The position numbers and the translations under genes were made by a program. Shown here piece after piece: positions 57,103 to 64,000 of a DNA stretch of 64,000 nucleotides. The notes under the pieces were generated by a model that was not told where the DNA came from, searched no databases, and saw only the letters and a program-made list of their open reading frames with translations. Location of the stretch: the NCBI RefSeq assembly GCF_932294415.1, contig NC_065545.1:41392327-41456326 (forward strand), given 5' to 3'. Origin of the DNA: Quercus robur. Its lineage: Eukaryota; Streptophyta; Magnoliopsida; Fagales; Fagaceae. How positions within the stretch are numbered: the first letter of the stretch is position 1; every line of letters begins with the position of its first letter.

Positions 57103-60100
57103 GGTTAAGGAATCTTTAGCCATTCTTCAGTTTGCATGGCTATTGTTTTGCTATTGTTTTACACCTCAATATTTTTGTTGGGGCAGGTGTCTATAGATGC
57201 CTCAGAGAAAGAGACAAACACCGTACCCAAACTGAGATAGGGTAGGATCGCTTATTTTGCAGATGCTGAAAATACATTATATAAAAGTAAAAGTTAGTTG
57301 AAATAATACGGTAGGACTCTTGAATAATACCAAAAAGTACAGTAGGGTCTATGAATAATAGCAAAAATAAACTGACTTTTTAGAAGAATGACTATCTTAG
57401 AATTCCTTTGGTAACAACTTATTTAGTTTAAATTAAAAAAAAAATTACTAAAAATACTATAAATAAAGCTAAAAAGTACCTGAAATAATACAGTGAGATC
57501 TATAAATAATACAAAAAAGTGCAATGAGACCCATAAATAATAATAAAAATAAACTAAACAGTATTTAAAAAAATAAAAATAAAACTAGACATTACTTTAA
57601 TTTCATTGGAATGGCTTGAATTGTCAAAATTTGTGGCTTAACATTAGCTATCAAACCATCAAAAAGTTGCATGATTTTATACATGAAGAAGTCAAGAAGT
57701 TGTATTAAATGTTGCATGGACTCATGGCCGAATTTATTGACTTCTCTGTTGATAGAAGTCTTGCATTATTGACATGCATACATACTTTACCTTTTTGGCC
57801 AAAATGTATGACTCCATTGGCATTCATGAATTGTCAAGAAAGGGCAAGAAACTACACCTGAAGTTACCAAATACATGCTAACCAAAATGTATGACTCCAT
57901 TGGCAATAAATGCTAGCTATTTTTGTTGACTTGATATGTTTCATGTTGGTGATATTTCGGCTGAAGTTTAGCTATAAATAGAGGTGGAGCAAATGATATT
58001 CATGCATGAGCTATAGAGATAACAATTAGATCTTCTTCAGTGTGTGTGCACCAGAGTATAGGAAGTTAGTGTCTTGCAACTTTTGTCTAAATACAATAGG
58101 GTGTTCTCTATTCATTTGTGAGAGAAACAAGGGTGTATTTGGGGTTTGGGTTTGTGTGAGAGTGTCTTCAAGTCATTGTTGTAATCTCTACAGTTATAGT
58201 GAAATTTTATTCTGTCGCCTCCGGTGGACGTAGGGATATTGCTGAACCACGTAAATTCCTTGTGTCATATTTTTTCTTCTCTCTCTTCTTAAAACTTGTG
58301 TTAACAGATTATTTCAACCAATTTTCACAACACTTTCCATAACTCACAATAAAGACATGGATGTGAACTCCACACCACCATCTATGCACAAGTCTTTCAA
58401 TCAGAGTTGGAATCATAGAAGTCACTTGGGCACAAGTAGAGTAGGGTGTGAAATCATTGGTTTGGCAACCATATCTTTACTTTAGTCAAGTATGGATCAA
58501 GGCATTAGCTCTTGCTTAATAGTCCACCATTTCATTAAAAGACTATCATATATTTGAGTTAACTAAGTCAAATAATTATTATTATTATTAATAGCCCACC
58601 CATGACCTTTGGTTGACCTCTACACAATTTTCCATATCAGTATTTTTTATTTATATTTTTTAATTTGATTTAGGACTTTTAAGATGTATTCAGATACAAG
58701 AAAAAACTTATCGTCGAAGTAAGTCGGAGCAATCCAAAAGGGAAGAAAATGAGTTTTGGGAGTGAGGAGTGTTTTGATCTGTTTGGGATTTTGTTTTTGA
58801 CATATTATGTGTTGGAATAACAGCTGAAGAAGAGGTGGGTTATGGATTAGTAACGAAAGGAATCACAAGTGAGTAAAGTATCAAAATTAAAACCACGGAT
58901 AGGAAAGTCAAATTAGAGGCAAACTACAGATGGGTAAAGTGTAATTATCCCACACTTTACAGATTTCTATTTTGTTTTGGGCTTGTCCTTCTCTAATTCT
59001 CTGGTCACTACATCACTATTAGGGTTTTTTTAATTATATTTTTACTGTGTTCTTTATGCAAACACCTCCTCTCTCATTCGAATTTTTTTTTTTTTAACTC
59101 TTTCTTCTCTCCTTCTCTAATTCTCCAATCACTAGATCACTATTAGGGTTTTTTAATTATAGTTTTTTGTTGATAAGAATTGTCAATTTTTTCTATTATG
59201 TAGTCATATGTTTTTTTTTTTTTTCAAATAATTTATAGGCACTGAATTTTTTGGTTCTTTACTCTTTCTTTTGGCTTTTTAGAAGTTCTAACATCTAAAT
59301 TTTGGGTTCATATTTTGCAATATATGAAATTGCCTTGAAAAAATTCATGGGTTATTCTTTTGAGGTAACCTATCTTTCTCTTATATTTTTTCTATTATGT
59401 AGTCATATATTTTGCCTTACCATTTAAATTAATGTGATTTAAGAATTATAAATTACTATTATTTTAAAAAAATTAATTTTCATATATATGACCCTTTTTG
59501 CATTTTTACTCTATTTTTTATATTGTTTTTTACGTTACTAGGTCTTGAATCTTGATGAACAAGCTTAGGTTATGCGTTAACCTCATAAATTTGTTCTTTA
59601 AATTTTTATTATTTAAGAACCAAAAAGGGTGTTGATATATTTCTTGTGGCATTTTTCTCAATTATATTACCTGAAGGCAAGAGCCTCTTTCTCTCGCCAA
59701 GAATAAAAGTTGGAATCATAAGTAGATGAGAGGCAAGAAGGTGGCAGCCTAGGCTATGTAGATAATATATAGGAGCATTCCAAGTGTTTCCTAGATTGGT
59801 CATCTTCTATCTCGATTAAAAGTCTATGGCCTTTCAACTGGTACTTCCTTCTTCTTTTTTCTACATTCATATATTCCGAAATCTATTCTTTCAAGTGCAT
59901 TTATTTGTCTTCATTCTCTAACAAAGTCAATTTATTCATCTAATACACCTTTTTGTTGTTCTTCTTCTACGTGTTAAAATATTATAACTATTGCCTATAA
60001 CACTAAATTAGCTTTTCCAATTCTCAAAAAAAAAAAAAAAAAAAAAACTTTTCCAAAACCTATTGCTCTAGATTAATGACTCTTTCTGAGTGTCAATGTC

Positions 60101-60433
60101 ATTTCTGAGTATAATTAATTACTCTCTCTATATAAAAACTTCTATAGTTTTTATTTTCTTATTTTTGGGTTTTTTGGTTGCATTTTATATAGCAAGAAAA
60201 AACTCAGGATTTTGCAAACAAATTGAGCAATGGGAAGAATTATATTATATTAAAAAAATGATTGAGACCTTAATTTTTATTGAAGAAAGGATGCCATTGA
60301 TAATAGACATGACATGCCTAACATTATTGGTGTTAGTATTTTTTTTTTTTCCCCTCTTAAATTGTAACTTATTTTTTCAAGTGATCATAACTTTAGGCAA
60401 ATTTAAATTTTAAAATTTTTGTTCAAGTAATCT

Positions 60434-60458
60434 GTGCATTGCACGGGTTAGTGACTAG
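60434..60458 (+). mobile_element. Helitron-like 3' terminus (candidate)
   Basis: CTGTGCATTGCACGG can fold as a short GC-rich hairpin; ten bases later comes CTAG followed by T. A hairpin 5-15 bases before CTRR at an A/T insertion site is the Helitron 3' signature. The 5' TC end was not found, so this stays tentative. Confidence 0.35.
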
Positions 60459-61775
60459 TAATAATAATAAATATGGAAAAGGATTTTCTCTAGTTTAGAG
60501 ATAAACTCTTTAAACCAAACTCCTCATATCTTTTTATTGCATTTGAATTTTAAAAATCTAACTGTTAAGATTGTATGTTTTTATTATATCATTTATGCTT
60601 GCGAAATTTCAAAAAGATCAAAGATTAATAACTATATCATCAATGACATGTTTAAATTTCAAATTTTTGTGATAAAAAATTATGTATGTGTTAAAAATAT
60701 AAATAACATGCAATTGAACAATTAAATTTTAAAAATTCATATTCAATAAAAATATATATATCAAAGAAGTTTGAAGAATTTCTCTTCAAACATTGTCAAT
60801 TAAATAAGGACTTTCTTCCTCCTTTTGAAATTAGGGTTTTTTTTTTTATATTCGATCGGATGATATTGCAAGTCCCATATTGTACTTCTTGTTAATTTCT
60901 TCCTTGCACTGTGCGGATAGAGACTCGTGGAAAATGGCTAATAGAGGTAAGTTTTTCCTTTGACTTTGTGTAAAAATCGTATTATTTTTTATATCTTTGA
61001 TGTGTTGTCATGTCATTATCATTCCAAGTTCTTTGTTGGTGCAGTACAAGGAAGAAAAAAAAAAGTGTGTTTTGATTGAATAAAAAAAATTGTGTTTTCA
61101 CCCTAACTTCACACAGGATTTTCTCTCTTTATTTTATTTTTATTATAATTTGACTCAATCAACTTAAACACATGTGACAGTGTGAGTCTTTTAATGAAAT
61201 AGTAGACCATTAGACAAGAGTGACATGGTCTATCATGATAATAGTATAATTTCTCCATAAGTCCCTTTCATTTTCAGCATAATTTTGTGTAAAAAATGCA
61301 CCATAATTCTTTTTTTTTTTCTTTCTTTCTTTCTTAAGGCAGCTAAATTACTTTCTTATGTGGCTAAAATTAAATAAACTTAGCCTGATTGAGAATCCAA
61401 ATCCGGAATAAAACGGAACCAGCTCTTACACCAACAAAATACAACTATCCTAAGTATGAAACTTCTGACTATTACCCATTAACCAAAGCAGAGGTATTCA
61501 GCCATTATAAAAGGACAATAAATGTACAAGGAGAGAAATAAAGAGAACAATCAGAAGGCATCAATATCTTGACTCTCCACAAAGACATCCATTTCCATGA
61601 TTCCATCACTTCTTCTATCAACCAACTATCAAAACCATTCTCATACAATCATTGACATTCATTGTTCAAACCCTATTCTCTCCCTTCCTAACTCATCCCC
61701 CCTTGTTTTTTTTTTTTTTTTTTTTTTGGATAATTAAGATCCTTCATTGTATTTTGATTCTCAACTTTGAGATTA

Positions 61776-61780
61776 GTAAC
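61776..61780. other. Empty insertion site of the X1 LTR element
   Basis: GAGATTAGTAACTTTGTTATA is continuous here. In X1 the matching GAGATTACTAAC is followed by the LTR element, then CTAAC again and TTTGTTATA. The site never held the element. Confidence 0.85.
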
Positions 61781-61846
61781 TTTGTTATAAACCTCATTCT
61801 ATTTTTATGAATGACAGTATGACACTCCATTCCTTGGAGACCTTGA

Positions 61847-61885
<39 letters not shown>

Positions 61886-63024
61886 CTCTTATAACCATTT
61901 GTGTCCATTACAAGCATATTTCAAATTAGATTCTCATCTACAAAAACCTCAAAATAGTGCTTACTAATAAGATTAATTAGAGGGTAAGAAAAAGAAATAA
62001 AATAAAATATAAACTTGAAGGGAAGGCTTAAGTGTAATTTTTAAAAATGGGACTAGGTTTCTAATATTATCCCAAAAATCTCTAGAAATTAGTGTAGTTT
62101 ACTCAAATTTCTCTCCTTTCTTATTGTTGAAAACTATTTCTTGTTTTTAAACAAAAAACTTTCACGTTGCTGAACATATAAAACAAAATTTCCGTCCCTT
62201 TGAATAAGGAATATTTGCATAGCATAATATTGCATTTTAGTCATGCTAAACAAGTTTTTTCCTGCTTTGATGAATACATTATTTTTTTTCTTACCTTAAT
62301 ACAATATTTTAGCTTTGCTAAAAATATTAGACAGTTGCTAAATATACTAATCTTTTATTGTTGAATATGTTTATCTCACCTTGCTGAAAGCATACCAATG
62401 TACTTTCACAAATCTTGTTGTACTTTCACAAATCTTGTTATACTTTCTTTGGGAGCATTTCCAATTTATACAGATGTCATTTACACTTAATTTGGAGGAA
62501 CAATCCTAGAGGAGACTACAGATTTTAAGAAATGGGAAAAGAAATTGTGCTGAAATCCATTCGCATCCCATGCAAAATGAGCAGTGTAAGTAGCCAAATG
62601 CACCACGATGACTAACAAAAAGCTCAGTTGGTCTAGTGGACACAGATGATGCAGCACGCCTAATTCTTCAAAATCTGCAGAAAGAATGAACAAATATTAT
62701 GCAGTAGTCAAGCTTTGCTGATTTTGATCCCTTTGAGCTGCTGCATTACTTTCCATAACTCACAATAAAGACATGGACGTGAACTCCACACCATCATCTA
62801 TGCACAAGTCTTTCAATCAGAGTTGGAATCATAGAAGTCACTTGGGCACAGGGTCATAACCTCTGATTCAAGCAACTGGACCACCCTGTGCAATGTGGGG
62901 GTGATCCTCTGGAAAAGAAGAAACACACTGAATGGCAACTGAGAGCACATCAAGACTTTCTGCCTGCAGCCCCTCACAGTGTAACAATCTCTCTTTGCCT
63001 ATTCCTGGGACCAGAAATAGTGGG

Positions 63025-63623
63025 TTAGCAGAGCAGCTTCAGTTTCTTTCCGAATCTTTAATTCACCATTGGCAGAGATCCAGAAATATTTCATGTGATA
63101 GAATTAAACCACGCTTGGTGAAGCCATCGAAAAGCACATATTTATTTGACAAAACAAGAGGTTTATTCCAGGATTTATGCGCTCCATGCTCTTTTTATCA
63201 CCCTTATGCATGTGAACTTAATTTCATCAACCCTCACAAATCTAATCAAAGTTAGTTTCCCCCTAAATAACAAAAGACGTCTCCCAAGATCCTCTCCATC
63301 TAAGCAATGATCAGGCGGCACTAGCTCTTCGAATGTCTCATTGTTGATATCAAATGACAAAATCATTTCACTCTTGCATCTCCCTTGAATAGGTATGTTA
63401 TCTACCAACCAATGCAAAGCTTCACCAAAAAATGGGGTTGGCAAGAAGTGATTAGAATAAACGTTAAACGCAGCATAAGGTCTCAATGAAACCCCAACCC
63501 TTCTCCAAGAATCTGAACTTTTTGTGTACACCTCAAGCTCAACGGGTTTCAAATAAAAAGAATCTGGAATTTTGACAACCTTATAAATTTTCAACTTATA
63601 CTAGTCTCTGCCTCATCAAACAT
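63025..63623 (-). pseudogene. F-box/FBA protein relic, copy B
   Basis: Homologous to copy A. The frame from KIYKVVKIPDSFYLKPVELE to CIRVI is open and keeps the Trp (SDSWRRVG) that is a stop in copy A, and it keeps the 14 bases lost there (WISANGELKIRKETE). It has its own lesions: a one-base loss near 63,596 that breaks the N-terminal join, a frame break near 63,195, and loss of 113 bases corresponding to 48,204-48,316 of copy A, which removes most of the C-terminal end. Not functional. Confidence 0.75.
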
Positions 63624-63945
63624 TTTGCCAAAAAAAAAAAAAATCAGTTATCTTTGGTATAAATTAACAACTACTCTTGACTTAAATAAATTTTACAATT
63701 TATAATAGTCTCAGTCTCATCAAACATTATGTTTAAAATAAAAATAAACCAGTTAAATTTGGTATAAAATTAAAAACTACTCTTGAATTAGTAACTTATA
63801 CTAGTCTCAGCCTCATCAAACATTATTAGGGGGAAAAAATTTAACTTCGGTATAAAATTAACAACTAGCATTGAATTAACAACATTATCCAAGAAATCAA
63901 CAGCTTACATTAACTACTCTCTACACTTTACAAAGACTAGGGGTG

Positions 63946-64000
63946 TGTTTGAATACCACTTATTTTGTTGAAATTAAAAAATTATTGCTGAAAGTACTGT
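63946..64000 (+). mobile_element. Left end of a MITE, cut by the window edge
   Basis: GGGTGTGTTTGAATACCACTTATTTTGTTGAAAT is related to the left end of the MITE at 29,246 (GTGTGTTTGGATAGAACTTA). It begins just where similarity of X3 to X1 ends (CAAAGACTA), so it may be a separate insertion in X3. Confidence 0.55.

Larger units (their letters stand above)
54790..58437. repeat. Block L(B): legumin duplication unit, second copy
   Basis: Nearly identical to L(A), with small indels. It begins CAAAAGGCACTGTTGG and ends CACTTGGGCACAAG, so it carries the same F-box-flank junction as L(A). Confidence 0.9.
58438..63945 (+). repeat. Block X3, most complete copy
   Basis: Runs from GGTGTGAAATCATTGG to CTTTACAAAGACTAGG, matching X1 except for the LTR element (absent here), about 220 extra bases near 60,375-60,590 and the F-box lesions. 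It carries a long AT microsatellite (61,849-61,882). No intact gene is seen. Confidence 0.9.

Overview
This is nuclear DNA of a flowering plant. The genes have several GT-AG introns, the intergenic DNA is AT-rich, and there are many plant-type transposable elements. Three protein families are clear: a mitochondrial alternative oxidase (AOX), a tandem pair of 11S legumin seed globulins, and F-box/FBA remnants. The legumins and the repeat content would suit a woody eudicot such as one of the Fagales. That placement is an impression and has not been tested.

Positions 1-29,000 are almost entirely repeats. They hold a foldback element (2.3-2.9 kb) and a complete LTR retrotransposon with a target-site duplication, in which gag is joined to the last codons of pol (4.1-8.1 kb). 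A solo LTR follows (9.2-10.0 kb), then a LINE interrupted by a 1.05-kb inverted-repeat DNA transposon (10.4-12.5 kb). A 10.6-kb decayed Ty3/gypsy element of Tat type (12.9-23.5 kb) carries a second RNase H, a minisatellite and an antisense gene with its own TATA box and an intron. A short 5'-truncated LINE with a perfect 9-bp target duplication lies at 26.35-26.6 kb.

Positions 24.7-39.2 kb hold the ordinary genes. Two members of one uncharacterised plant family lie 5 kb apart in opposite orientation; one encodes 108 aa and the other 238 aa. AOX follows, with four exons and 355 aa.

Positions 40-64 kb are a young segmental duplication. Block X (AT-rich DNA plus an F-box relic) and block L (the legumin gene) alternate as X1-L(A)-X2(truncated)-L(B)-X3. 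A non-autonomous LTR element inserted into X1 after duplication, because X3 keeps the empty site. A later 546-bp tandem duplication copied the right LTR end and its flank. The legumins are both intact but differ in length, in C-terminus and in an RY seed-promoter motif. The F-box copies carry different inactivating lesions.

I saw no tRNA, rRNA or CRISPR, and nothing of prokaryotic origin. The closest things to new biology are the repeated architecture of the Tat-like elements (pol, then minisatellite, then antisense coding sequence) and the evolutionary order readable in the legumin array.
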